The notes under the pieces were generated by a model that had not been told where the DNA came from, did no database searches, and saw only the letters and a list, made by a program, of their open reading frames with translations. Position numbers and translations under genes: made by a program. A stretch of DNA of 64,000 nt from Blastocatellia bacterium (GTDB taxonomy: Bacteria > Acidobacteriota > Blastocatellia > HR10): NCBI GenBank assembly GCA_025055075.1, contig JANWYV010000006.1, forward strand, positions 95,970-159,969, given 5' to 3'. Of the stretch, positions 16,906-26,249 are shown in pieces; within the stretch, counting starts at the first letter, position 1; every line of letters begins with the position of its first letter.

Positions 16906-17745
16906 TCAGGTAGATTTCTGCGCTTGTTGCTGCTTTTGCTGCTCCTCCCGTCGCTTGTACAGCTCCATCGCACGATCACGCGCCTGATCGGCCAAACGGG
17001 TCAACTCAGCGCGCACCTTCGGGTCCTTCTCGACTTTCGCCTGTTCGCGATAGAGCAAATTGATGTATGCCCACGCATCGCCATATTCGGGATTCAGCTC
17101 GACGGCCTTGTTGAGATATTCCATGCCCTTTTGCACCAACGCCTTCACCTTCGGCACCTCGCTCTCGGGCACATTCCAAGTGACCGGCTGCGGCGGACGG
17201 TTCACCTGATAGGGCTGCGTGATCTGGAACGATTCTTGCCAGTACCCTTGTCCGAGAGTGTAGTAGATCTCGGCCTTGGCCTTGTTATCGAGACCGGGGA
17301 GATCTAATCGCTTGAGCGTCCACTCGCGGTATTTCTCCATGTGTTGCTCGCGTTCTTCCTCAGTCTCCGCCAAATCGGCGAGGTTCTTGTGGATCACAGC
17401 GAGGTAGGCGATCGCATCGGCACTATTTGGATTCTTCTGGTAGACGTCCTCGTAGATCTTCATCGCCTCCAAGGCCAGAGGTTTCTCATTCGTGAGATTG
17501 AACTTCGCGAACAGGCCCGCCGCATAGTAGAGCCGCGCTTGTTCCATGTTCGGATAGAGATCAACGGCCTCTTTGAAAAGGCGAATCGCTTCATCATAGT
17601 CGCCACGCTCATAGGCGACGGCTCCATTATTCAGCCGATCCTTCGCTTTGACCATGCGATAGAAATCAGGCCCTTGGGTGATCCCCAACAGGGCGAGGAT
17701 TCCAATGAAGATCGCGATCGCAATGATGAGCCCTCTCTTCTTCAC
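16906..17745 (-). CDS. Membrane-anchored TPR protein, last gene of the tonB operon
   Basis: 279 residues from GTG 17745, which follows GAAGGGGGAAGG; the frame stays open to TTG 17766. An N-terminal membrane anchor (KKRGLIIAIAIFIGILALL) is followed by tetratricopeptide-like helices: GAVAYERGDYDEAIRLFKEAVDLYP, a second near residues 75-120, and MEYLNKAVELNPEYGDAWAYINLLYREQAK near 215-250. The C-terminus is a Lys/Gln-rich tail. TPR proteins adjacent to ExbB/ExbD/TonB occur in several phyla and may act as periplasmic adaptors; exact role unknown. A clear terminator follows. Confidence 0.85.
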   Translation of the reverse strand: MKKRGLIIAIAIFIGILALLGITQGPDFYRMVKAKDRLNNGAVAYERGDYDEAIRLFKEAVDLYPNMEQARLYYAAGLFAKFNLTNEKPLALEAMKIYEDVYQKNPNSADAIAYLAVIHKNLADLAETEEEREQHMEKYREWTLKRLDLPGLDNKAKAEIYYTLGQGYWQESFQITQPYQVNRPPQPVTWNVPESEVPKVKALVQKGMEYLNKAVELNPEYGDAWAYINLLYREQAKVEKDPKVRAELTRLADQARDRAMELYKRREEQQKQQQAQKST

Positions 17746-17784
17746 AGTCCTTCCCCCTTCAGCCAAAATTTTCCGTCCGGACGA

Positions 17785-18243
17785 TCAACGTTCCGGCAAA
17801 TCGTCGATCTGTAGGCCGATGGGCGTGGCTCCGGCCGCTTTCACAATGTCAATAACGCGCACGACCTCCCCATAGAGCGTGTTGCGCGGCGCACGGATGA
17901 AGACCGAGCGCTGATCTGGGGGCCGCGCGGCAATGATATCACCCAACTTCTCCCTCAGCGTCTCTTCCGTCACCGACTCAACGTTGAGCTTGAGTCCAAC
18001 CAATCGTCCGGAGGCATCCGCCTCGACGGAGACGACGAGCGCCAGCGGATTACTCACGGCAACGTTCTCCGGCGGCTTCTCCGGAATCTTCGATTCGAGC
18101 TTGCTCGGCTTGAGCGGCGTGATGGCCATGAAGATGATCAGGAGCACGAGCAAGATGTCAATGAGCGGAACGACGTTCATGTCCACCAGAGGCTTGCCCG
18201 CCTCCGGCCGCTTGTAGTCCTCCTTCCCAGTTGGTATCGCCAT
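17785..18243 (-). CDS. exbD: ExbD/TolR-family proton channel subunit (second copy)
   Basis: 152 residues from ATG 18243, preceded by GGGGGAGAG. A short cytoplasmic N-terminus leads into a single membrane helix with the conserved Asp, VDMNVVPLIDILLVLLIIFM, where the Asp in the helix carries protons. The periplasmic domain ends RNTLYGEVVRVIDIVKAAGATPIGLQ, the usual ExbD ending. It follows another exbD with a gap of 83 bases. Paired ExbD proteins are common in operons that energise TonB-dependent transport and may form hetero-dimers. Confidence 0.92.
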   Translation of the reverse strand: MAIPTGKEDYKRPEAGKPLVDMNVVPLIDILLVLLIIFMAITPLKPSKLESKIPEKPPENVAVSNPLALVVSVEADASGRLVGLKLNVESVTEETLREKLGDIIAARPPDQRSVFIRAPRNTLYGEVVRVIDIVKAAGATPIGLQIDDLPER

Positions 18244-18326
18244 GGTCTCTCCCCCCGCGTGAGAAGTGGGGAGAGCCACGCGGCCGAGATCGCCTTTCGA
18301 CGCTCGGCTCGCCGTGCCCTCCCGTT

Positions 18327-18770
18327 TCACTCGGATTCTGGTTTCGTTCGCTTACCCGGATCAACGACCAAGCCGACGCGATCCACGCCGGCGCTGCGAA
18401 TGGCGTTGATCACCCCCACAACGTTATCGTAGCGCACCCGATTATCGGCCTTCACGTAGACGACGCGCTGGTCCAGCGGGCGAGCTTCCATCATCCGACG
18501 AATCCGCGTCTCCAGCTCGCTCTGACTCACCAGATCACGTCCCACGTAGATGGTCCCATCAATCGGGATCGCTACGACGACGGCGCTCTCCTTATTGATG
18601 TCGGGATCCTCCTCACCGTGCGGTGCTTTGGGCAGCGTCACCGCGATGCCCGCTTGTAGGAAGGGGGTGACAACCATCATGATGATGAGCAACACCAGCA
18701 TGATGTCGGCCATGGGGATGACGTTGATCTCGGCCATGACCCCCTTTCGCTCGCCGACTTGCATTCCCAT
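18327..18770 (-). CDS. exbD: ExbD/TolR-family proton channel subunit (first copy)
   Basis: 147 residues from ATG 18770, 6 bases after the exbB-like gene; ATG 18764 is an alternative. The membrane helix EINVIPMADIMLVLLIIMMVV contains the conserved proton-carrying Asp. The periplasmic domain includes ALPKAP-like LPKAPHGEE and ends VRYDNVVGVINAIRSAGVDRVGLV. With exbB it would convert the proton gradient into movement of TonB. Confidence 0.93.
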   Translation of the reverse strand: MGMQVGERKGVMAEINVIPMADIMLVLLIIMMVVTPFLQAGIAVTLPKAPHGEEDPDINKESAVVVAIPIDGTIYVGRDLVSQSELETRIRRMMEARPLDQRVVYVKADNRVRYDNVVGVINAIRSAGVDRVGLVVDPGKRTKPESE

Positions 18771-18776
18771 AGGGGC

Positions 18777-19517
18777 TCAGCTCCTTTTCTTCAGGAAGGG
18801 CATCAATGCGACGTCCACCAATTCGGATGAGGAGTTCTCCATCTCCACGACGAAGGACTCCATCCGGTTGGTGAAGTAGTTGAACATCCACACGGCCGGG
18901 ATGGCCACAAAGAGCCCGTAGGCCGTATTCACCAGGGCCTCGGAGATGCCACCTGCCACCGCCGCGATTCCCGCCGTCTCTGCTTGCTTCAGCCCTTGGA
19001 AGGCGTTCACGATGCCCACGACCGTACCGAACAAGCCGACGAATGGCGCCGTCGAACCAATGGTTGCCAACTGCGACAGACCACGTTTGAACTCAGCCGT
19101 CTTGATAGCGATCGCTCGCTGCAGGGCGCGCCGTGTCGCTTCGACGATCTCGCCCGGAATGTCCGTAGAGAGCTGGTGGGAGCGGAACTCCTGGAGTCCC
19201 GCGTTGACAACCATCGCCAGGTGGCTCTTCTTGTACTTGCTCGAGAGCGCGATGGCATCATCCAAACGACCTTCGCGTAAGGCCGCGGCGACTTTCGGGG
19301 CGAACTCGCGCGATTGCTTCTTCGCCGCCGAATAGGTAAGCAGTCGCTCGATCATCACCGCGATCGAGTACATGGACATCAGGGACAGGATGATGATCAC
19401 GATCAATCCCACCGTCCCCAATCGTTGGAGCATAGCCCAGAGAGTGAACTCCACGGCTCCCGCGCCCTCTTGCAAGAGCAGGCCAATGCCCGCGTGCGTC
19501 AAGATGCTGTAGCCCAT
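18777..19517 (-). CDS. exbB: ExbB/TolQ/MotA-family proton channel protein
   Basis: 246 residues. Three membrane helices: about 30-52, 135-165 and 180-205. The family motifs are in the last two: LSQLATIGSTAPFVGLFGTVVGIVNAFQGL and GGISEALVNTAYGLFVAIPAVWMFNYF. A long cytoplasmic loop lies between helices 1 and 2 (about 55-130). It should form the pentameric channel around ExbD and drive TonB. It starts 29 bases after the tonB gene on the same strand. Confidence 0.94.
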   Translation of the reverse strand: MGYSILTHAGIGLLLQEGAGAVEFTLWAMLQRLGTVGLIVIIILSLMSMYSIAVMIERLLTYSAAKKQSREFAPKVAAALREGRLDDAIALSSKYKKSHLAMVVNAGLQEFRSHQLSTDIPGEIVEATRRALQRAIAIKTAEFKRGLSQLATIGSTAPFVGLFGTVVGIVNAFQGLKQAETAGIAAVAGGISEALVNTAYGLFVAIPAVWMFNYFTNRMESFVVEMENSSSELVDVALMPFLKKRS

Positions 19518-19546
19518 ATGCTTTCTCCCTCCTTGGTTGTGAGATT

Positions 19547-20311
19547 TCAGAGCTTAAAGTTGAAAATCAGAATGCCCGTCACCTTGATGGGCTCCCCGCT
19601 GAGGAGCGTCGGACGGAACTTCCACTGCCATGCGGCTTCCAAGGCCGCCTGCCGCAGGAGCGGATGGCCATCAATCACCTGCGCCGAGATGACGTTCCCC
19701 TCCTCGTCAATAACGACTTCAACCTGAACTGTCCCTTGGACTCGGGCCGCGCGAGCGATCGCCGGATAGACCGGGGTGACCTTCCGAATCGCATTCCCCT
19801 GCAGCACGCCTTGCGATACGCGTCGTGGCGGTTCCTTCCTCTCCTCTCTTGGTGGCGGCGGCGGAGGAGGAGCTTCCACGGGGCCTGCTACGCTCCCTAA
19901 GACTCCCCCAACAACTCCACCGAGGACTCCTCCAGGGACTCCACCTGGAACCCCTCCTGGCACACCTCCCATCACGCCCGCGGAGACCGCAACAACAGGA
20001 AGATTAGCAGGCGGCAATTCCTTCGGAATCTCCTTGGGCGCGATGAACTCCGTCGGCACGACGACGACTTTCGTCGCCGCCGGGACGGCCGCACTTGGGG
20101 GCGGAGGCGGAGGAGGCGGTGGCGGTGGTGGTGGCGCCACCAAAGCCGCCGAGATGAATTGCTCTCTCAGCTCGGGATTCACGAGCATGATGCTCGCTAC
20201 GATGGCCGTCACCACGATGAAGCTATAGACGACCATCGTCGCGAGAAAGAACCACTTGGTCGGCGACTTTTGCTTTTGCGTCGTTGACTCGATCAGAGAC
20301 CATTCAAACAT
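19547..20311 (-). CDS. tonB: TonB-like energy transducer with poly-Pro and Gly/Pro repeat linker
   Basis: 254 residues. A cytoplasmic start (about 1-20) precedes the inner-membrane anchor WFFLATMVVYSFIVVTAIVA. A periplasmic linker follows with 13 consecutive prolines (about residues 60-72), then a Val-rich part, a run of GGVPGGV/GGVLGGV units (about 113-142) and another Pro block. The C-terminal TonB domain (about 170-254) has VTPVYPAIARAARVQGTVQVEVVIDEEGNV and WQWKFRPTLLSGEPIKVTG. The linker would span the periplasm to reach outer-membrane receptors such as the one at 41.8-44.6 kb. It is the first gene of an operon with its own promoter. Confidence 0.95.
   Translation of the reverse strand: MFEWSLIESTTQKQKSPTKWFFLATMVVYSFIVVTAIVASIMLVNPELREQFISAALVAPPPPPPPPPPPPPSAAVPAATKVVVVPTEFIAPKEIPKELPPANLPVVAVSAGVMGGVPGGVPGGVPGGVLGGVVGGVLGSVAGPVEAPPPPPPPREERKEPPRRVSQGVLQGNAIRKVTPVYPAIARAARVQGTVQVEVVIDEEGNVISAQVIDGHPLLRQAALEAAWQWKFRPTLLSGEPIKVTGILIFNFKL
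19889..19974 (-). repeat. Imperfect 12-base repeat encoding GGVPGGV/GGVLGGV units in tonB
   Basis: About seven imperfect units of the type GGAGTCCCTGGA on the minus strand encode alternating Gly-Gly-Val-Pro and Gly-Gly-Val-Leu tetrads. The array is in frame and lies in the periplasmic linker, so unit number could change the reach of TonB without breaking the protein. Confidence 0.7.
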
Positions 20312-20407
20312 AGGCCCCCCTTACGCGTGTGATGCCGATGGGTCAAGGGACGGAAATACTTCCACATACCACCCCACTGCTCTCTCTCAGGCCAGCAACC
20401 AAACGGA

Positions 20408-20436
20408 AGTATATCGTCCCTCCCCCTTTCGGTCAA
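20408..20436 (-). promoter_or_regulatory. Sigma70-type promoter of the tonB operon
   Basis: On the minus strand TTGACC (20436-20431) and TATACT (20413-20408) are 17 bases apart. Initiation near 20401 would leave an approximately 90-base leader. The leader holds the small palindrome GGAAATACTTCC (20352-20363), and a related TACTTCCGT overlaps the -10, so a regulator could bind there; that last point is speculation. Confidence 0.75.
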
Positions 20437-20471
20437 GATCCCTTTTATGTATCGCGTCGAGACCACGTACC

Positions 20472-21764
20472 TCAGCGAGAAGCTGTCGCGCGCCGCTCCT
20501 TTTGGCTCGGCGTCGCCTCCGCCGGCTTTGGTCGGACGACAGGTCGCCGCGCCTGCCGCTGGCTTTGCCACGTTTGCCACCACAGCATGATCGGGCTCGC
20601 GATGGCGATCGTGGAATAGGTCCCTACGATGATCCCCACCAGCAGAGCGAGCGAGAATCCGCTGAGCACCTCGCCGCCGAAAAGATAGAGCGAAAGAACG
20701 GCCAGCAACGTCAATCCCGACGTGAGGATCGTCCGCGAGAGCGTCTGATTGATGCTATCGTTAACGATCTTCGTCAAACCCTCCCGCCGCCGTAACCGCA
20801 GGTTCTCGCGAACGCGGTCGAAGATGACGATCGTGTCGTTGACCGAATATCCCACGAGCGTCAAGAGGGCAGCCACTACATTCAGGGAGATCTCCTTTTG
20901 CACAAGCGAGAAGATGCCGAGGGTGACTAAGACATCGTGGAAGATGGCAATGACGGCGGCCACTCCGTAGATCCATTCGAAGCGGAAGGCGATGTAGATG
21001 AGCATGCCGACCAAGGAGGCGAGCGTGACCGAGATGGCGCGCTGTCGCAGTTCCTGTCCGATTTGCGGGCCGACGATCTCCGCGCTGATCATCGCCGCAT
21101 TGCCGGCGAAGAATCGCTGCGGCATCCACTGGATCAAGGCCGTTGGCACTCCCGATACAGCTCGTAGATCAGCGAGATCGCGCAGCAGGCCGCCTTGGTC
21201 TTGATCCCGATATCGGATGATGGCATCCGCATATCGGCCATATTCGAGTTCGGCTGCGGCACGCCCTGAAGCGGAGATCAGCCCCAGCGGATCTTCCGTC
21301 AAGAACACCTCTCGCAACCGATCTCGGCTGATCGTGTTGAGGTCCACCTTCGTCGCGACTTCCGAGGGCGGATTGAAGGTGTTCAAAGCCGCCAGGATCG
21401 CGCGCTTCTCCACATCGAGATCGCTCTCCACGGAAGAGCCCGCCTTCTGTCCCGCCTCGCGCTGCGGAAGACGGATCAAGACTTCGTTCTTGATCCCGCT
21501 GATGGGATCGCTGATCGGTTGGATGATGACTTTCCCAGGATCAATCCCCTGCTTGCCGAGTGCCTCGCGCAAGCGATCCTCCGGTGGGGGAGTGTCCTTG
21601 AACTTCACATTCACAAGCGTCCCACCGGCGAAGTCGATGCCGAGGTTGAAACCGCGCGTGAAAGCTGACACCCCTCCCAGTACGAGCAGAGCGAGCGAGA
21701 CCAAGATGAACTTCCGCTTCAGGCGGATCCAGTCAATATTCGGCGTCTTGATCAGCTCGTACAT
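20472..21764 (-). CDS. secF: Protein translocase subunit SecF
   Basis: 430 residues, longer than the usual 300-320 because the first periplasmic domain carries an insertion (about residues 95-190). The N-terminus IRLKRKFILVSLALLVLGGVS is the first helix, followed by GFNLGIDFAGGTLVNVKF, a SecD/F signature. The C-terminal bundle contains LASLVGMLIYIAFRFEW, VAALLTLVGYSVNDTIVIFDRVREN and SRTILTSGLTLLAVLSLYLFGGEVL. It works with SecD to pull proteins out of the translocon using the proton gradient. It starts 1 base after secD. Confidence 0.95.
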   Translation of the reverse strand: MYELIKTPNIDWIRLKRKFILVSLALLVLGGVSAFTRGFNLGIDFAGGTLVNVKFKDTPPPEDRLREALGKQGIDPGKVIIQPISDPISGIKNEVLIRLPQREAGQKAGSSVESDLDVEKRAILAALNTFNPPSEVATKVDLNTISRDRLREVFLTEDPLGLISASGRAAAELEYGRYADAIIRYRDQDQGGLLRDLADLRAVSGVPTALIQWMPQRFFAGNAAMISAEIVGPQIGQELRQRAISVTLASLVGMLIYIAFRFEWIYGVAAVIAIFHDVLVTLGIFSLVQKEISLNVVAALLTLVGYSVNDTIVIFDRVRENLRLRRREGLTKIVNDSINQTLSRTILTSGLTLLAVLSLYLFGGEVLSGFSLALLVGIIVGTYSTIAIASPIMLWWQTWQSQRQARRPVVRPKPAEATPSQKERRATASR

Positions 21765-21765
21765 A

Positions 21766-23427
21766 TCAAATGCTCAACGCTTCTGGTCGGCCTCCCTGGC
21801 GTTCCAGAACCCAACTGAAGATCGCCCGCGACACGAAGATCGCCGTGAAGAAATTCGCGATCAATCCAGCTGTGAGCGTGACGGCGAATCCTCGAATCGG
21901 TCCCGTCCCGAAGACGAAGAGGAAGAGGGCGGCGATGATCGTCGTGAGGTTCGTATCGAAGATCGTCGTGAACGCGCGTTCGAAGCCCAGGGCGACGGCC
22001 GAAGCCGGAACCTTCCCATTGCGCAACTCTTCCCGAATGCGCTCGAAGATGAGCACATTGGCATCTACAGCCATGCCGATGGTAAGGGCGACGCCGGCAA
22101 TGCCCGGCAGTGTCAACACAGCGCCCACAATCTTCATCGCCGCGAGCAGCAGGATGAGATTCAGAACGAGTCCGATGACGGCGTTCACACCCGAGAGCCG
22201 ATAGTAGAAGAGCATGAAGATCGTGATGGCGGCTAATCCCGCGATCGAGGCCGCGAATCCTTGTCGGATCGAATCAGCGCCCAGGCTCGGTCCGACCGTC
22301 CGCTCCTCCAAATACGTCACGCGCGCCGGAAGCGCGCCCGAGCGCAGCGTCAGGGCGAGGTCCTCTGCTTCCTCCTTGGTGAAATCCCCCTCGATGCGCC
22401 CTTCGTCGCGGATCGCATCTCGGATGACGGGAGCGCTCTTGATCTCGTTGTTGAGGATGATGGCCAGATTCTTCCCGATGTTAGCGCTTGTGGCCGTGTA
22501 AAAGCGTTCGGCTCCCGAGGGACGCAGCGAGAAGAGAATCTCGTAGACGGTCCCTCCAGCTTGCGAGGGAACGGCTTGAGCGTTGCGAAGATCATCCCCG
22601 GTGATCACGGGGGTCTTCTCGACGACATAGTACTGCACGGGAGGGGCAGCGGGATCACGCCGGCGCTCGCGCGCCGGGAGGATCTCCTTATCCGGAGGCA
22701 CGGTGCCTCCCACAGCTTGTCGCGCGGCCTCTTCGCTCGGATACGGGCCGCTATGAACGAGCTTCAGCTCCAGGCGGGATTCAGCGCGGATGAGATTCTT
22801 CACCCGTTCGGGATCGTCCACGCCCGGCAACTGCAGCAGGATCTGGTATCCGGTCGCTGGCCCATGCCGCGCGATCGTCGGCTCGGCGACGCCGAAGGCA
22901 TTGATCCGCTGCTCGATGATCCGCATGGCTTGCTCGGTCGCCCGTTCCCGGACGTCGCGCATCTCTTCATCCTTCATCTCGAAAATGAGGCGTTTGCCCT
23001 CGTTGCGCGCTGTCCAACCTGGGCCGAAATCGAGCGTGATGCGGGCCTTGGCATCCTCTATCTGTGCGCTGTCCTCCAGATCGACCTCGATCCGGCCAAG
23101 CGCCGGTGAGGTGATGTTCGTGAATTTGATTCCCGCTTGCTGGAGGATCGAACGCGCCTTCTCCAAATTCCCCGCCGTGATCGAGCGAACGGCATCGTCG
23201 GTCTGAACCTGGAGGATCAGGTGGCTCCCCCCGCGCAGGTCAAGGCCGAGCTTGATGTTTTCAGAGAGGTTCTTTTTGAGGCGGCTCGGCGTGAAGTTCG
23301 CTGCGATCGCCTGAGCGGTGATGCGCCCCGAAGCGTCACGGAATTGGAAGGGGCCGAACAAGAGATACAGGGCAATCAGGGTGACGCCCCCGATCAGAAG
23401 GAAGCGGTTCCGAAGCTTCCGACTCAT
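21766..23427 (-). CDS. secD: Protein translocase subunit SecD
   Basis: 553 residues. The first helix (LIGGVTLIALYLLFG) is followed by KLGLDLRGGSHLILQV, the SecD motif. The periplasmic P1 domain (about 55-370) includes INAFGVAEPTIARHG and LTLRSGALPARVTYLEERTVGPSLGADSI. Six-helix bundle residues include GLVLNLILLLAAM and TLPGIAGVALTIGMAVDANVLIFERIREE, with the Asp important in proton use. Partner of SecF and YajC; follows yajC by 48 bases. Confidence 0.96.
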   Translation of the reverse strand: MSRKLRNRFLLIGGVTLIALYLLFGPFQFRDASGRITAQAIAANFTPSRLKKNLSENIKLGLDLRGGSHLILQVQTDDAVRSITAGNLEKARSILQQAGIKFTNITSPALGRIEVDLEDSAQIEDAKARITLDFGPGWTARNEGKRLIFEMKDEEMRDVRERATEQAMRIIEQRINAFGVAEPTIARHGPATGYQILLQLPGVDDPERVKNLIRAESRLELKLVHSGPYPSEEAARQAVGGTVPPDKEILPARERRRDPAAPPVQYYVVEKTPVITGDDLRNAQAVPSQAGGTVYEILFSLRPSGAERFYTATSANIGKNLAIILNNEIKSAPVIRDAIRDEGRIEGDFTKEEAEDLALTLRSGALPARVTYLEERTVGPSLGADSIRQGFAASIAGLAAITIFMLFYYRLSGVNAVIGLVLNLILLLAAMKIVGAVLTLPGIAGVALTIGMAVDANVLIFERIREELRNGKVPASAVALGFERAFTTIFDTNLTTIIAALFLFVFGTGPIRGFAVTLTAGLIANFFTAIFVSRAIFSWVLERQGGRPEALSI

Positions 23428-23475
23428 CTCACCGCCTGCGCGCGAAGTGTGTTCTTGGCCGAAAGGCCCGAGGGA

Positions 23476-23793
23476 TCATTTCGCCGTCGCTCTCTCGCTC
23501 TCTTCCGGGCGCGGTTGTTGCAAGCCAATGACGGCATTGCGGGCGATCTCCAAACGGGACTGATCGGAACGGACGACCAACGTCTCATCGCGCACGCTGA
23601 TGATCGTCCCGTAGATGCCCCCTGTGGTCACGATCTTGTCGCCGACTTTGAGATTAGCGATCAGCTCCTGCAACTTCTTCCGGCGCCGGCGTTCTGGCAG
23701 GATGATGAGCACGTAGAAGATGAGGAAGATCAACAACAGTGGAACGAGCGAGAGGAAAGCATTTCCGGCCTGCAGAAGAATTCCGACGTTCAT
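23476..23793 (-). CDS. yajC: Preprotein translocase subunit YajC
   Basis: 105 residues with a single N-terminal membrane helix (SLVPLLLIFLIFYVLIILPERRRRKK) and a cytoplasmic domain with LKVGDKIVTTGGIYGTIISV, the family motif. Binds SecDF. It sits in the common tgt-yajC-secD-secF order, 42 bases after tgt. Confidence 0.95.
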   Translation of the reverse strand: MNVGILLQAGNAFLSLVPLLLIFLIFYVLIILPERRRRKKLQELIANLKVGDKIVTTGGIYGTIISVRDETLVVRSDQSRLEIARNAVIGLQQPRPEESERATAK

Positions 23794-23835
23794 AATTGAT
23801 GCGCCCGCTGGCGAGAGCTTGGCAACGATCCCTCC

Positions 23836-25005
<1,170 letters not shown>

Positions 25006-25067
25006 TCACATCTTAACTCCGAGAGGGGGATGACGGTCAATTGCGCGGGAGGGAGATGTTCGACAAT

Positions 25068-26249
25068 TCAGGCGAAGATGCGCCGAATCTGGTAAGTCGT
25101 CGTGCGTTCGGCGGGGATGCGGCCCAGCTCGCGGATGCGGGCATGAAATTCCTCGGGCGCCAGATACTCTCCGGCCGTTGCTCCTGCCAATCGGGAGATA
25201 TTCTCTTCCATGAGGGTGCCCCCGTAGTCGTTGGCGCCCGCCCGTAAGCAGAGCTGCGAGAGCGCGCGCCCGAGCTTCACCCAAGAGACCTGAATGTTCT
25301 CGATCCATCCTCGCAAGAGCAGTCGCGCGAGGGCATGAACTTTCAGATGTTCCTCCAGGGTCGGTCCCGGTCGCGCTTTCCCGAGCTTGTAGAGCACAGT
25401 GTTCCAAGGGACGAAGCCCAAGGGGACGAATTCCGTGAATCCGCCGGTGCGCTTCTGGATCTCGCGCAACAGCAGCAGATGACCAACCCAGTGCTCCGGC
25501 GTCTCCACGTGTCCATACATCATCGTGGAGGTGGAGCGAATGCCTAGCTCGTGGGCCGTCGTGATCACCTCCACCCACTGGGCGACGGTGAGTTTCTGCC
25601 GCGAGATGCGCCACCGCACCACGTCGTCGAGGATCTCGGCGGCCGTCCCCGGCAGCGTGTCCAAGCCGTTCTCCTTCAGCATGAGCAAGTAATCGCGGAG
25701 CGCCATCCCCGTTCGCTCGACGCCATAGACGATCTCCATCGGCGAGAAAGCGTGGATGTGAATCTGGGGGACGCGCTCTTTGATCGCCCGCAGGATGTCG
25801 CGGTAGAAGAATCCGTCCATATTTGGGGGCAATCCGCCTTGCACGCAGACCTCGGTCGCGCCCCGTTGCCAAGCCTCGACGGCTTTCTCGGCGATCTGAT
25901 CGAGCGTCAAAGCGTACGCGTCTCGCTCCTTCGGTGTGCGGCTGAAGGCGCAAAAGCTGCAGCCGACGAAGCAGATGTTGGTGAAATTGATGTTCCGGTT
26001 GACGACGTAGGTGACAATATCGCCGACGGTCTCCCGCCGCACCTGATCGGCGACGGTCACAAGGGCGCGCACCTCCGCGCCCCTCGCCCGAGCCAGCCGA
26101 AGACCTTCCTCGAAATTCAACTCGCGCCCGGCCAACGCGGCTTCTAAGATTCGAGCCAGATCACGAGGCGCGCGCGCGAGCGCGCGCTCCACCGATGCTT
26201 CTTCGCCTTCGAGCTTCCCCATGATGTCCGTCAGCAAGTCTTCTCTCAT
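25068..26249 (-). CDS. cofH: FO synthase subunit 2 (tyrosine/5-amino-6-ribitylaminouracil transferase), radical SAM
   Basis: 393 residues from ATG 26249, which overlaps the cofG stop (ATGA); the frame stays open to 26396 but the overlap marks the start. The radical SAM cluster is CFVGCSFCAF (CxxxCxxC) after RNINFTNI, then EVCVQGGLPP, HIHAFSPMEIVYG, LPGTAAEILDD and STMMYGHVETPEHW. The C-terminus has QVSWVKLGRALSQLCLRAGANDYGGTLMEENI. This pattern is that of CofH rather than MqnE/MqnC, given the adjacent cofG. CofH attaches the tyrosine-derived unit to the ribitylaminouracil to start the deazaflavin of F420. Confidence 0.9.
   Translation of the reverse strand: MREDLLTDIMGKLEGEEASVERALARAPRDLARILEAALAGRELNFEEGLRLARARGAEVRALVTVADQVRRETVGDIVTYVVNRNINFTNICFVGCSFCAFSRTPKERDAYALTLDQIAEKAVEAWQRGATEVCVQGGLPPNMDGFFYRDILRAIKERVPQIHIHAFSPMEIVYGVERTGMALRDYLLMLKENGLDTLPGTAAEILDDVVRWRISRQKLTVAQWVEVITTAHELGIRSTSTMMYGHVETPEHWVGHLLLLREIQKRTGGFTEFVPLGFVPWNTVLYKLGKARPGPTLEEHLKVHALARLLLRGWIENIQVSWVKLGRALSQLCLRAGANDYGGTLMEENISRLAGATAGEYLAPEEFHARIRELGRIPAERTTTYQIRRIFA

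Noticed and set aside
19889..19974. Short tandem units that could be read as a CRISPR or VNTR array
   Set aside because: The units are 12 bases, in frame, without spacers, and encode the Gly/Pro linker of TonB.
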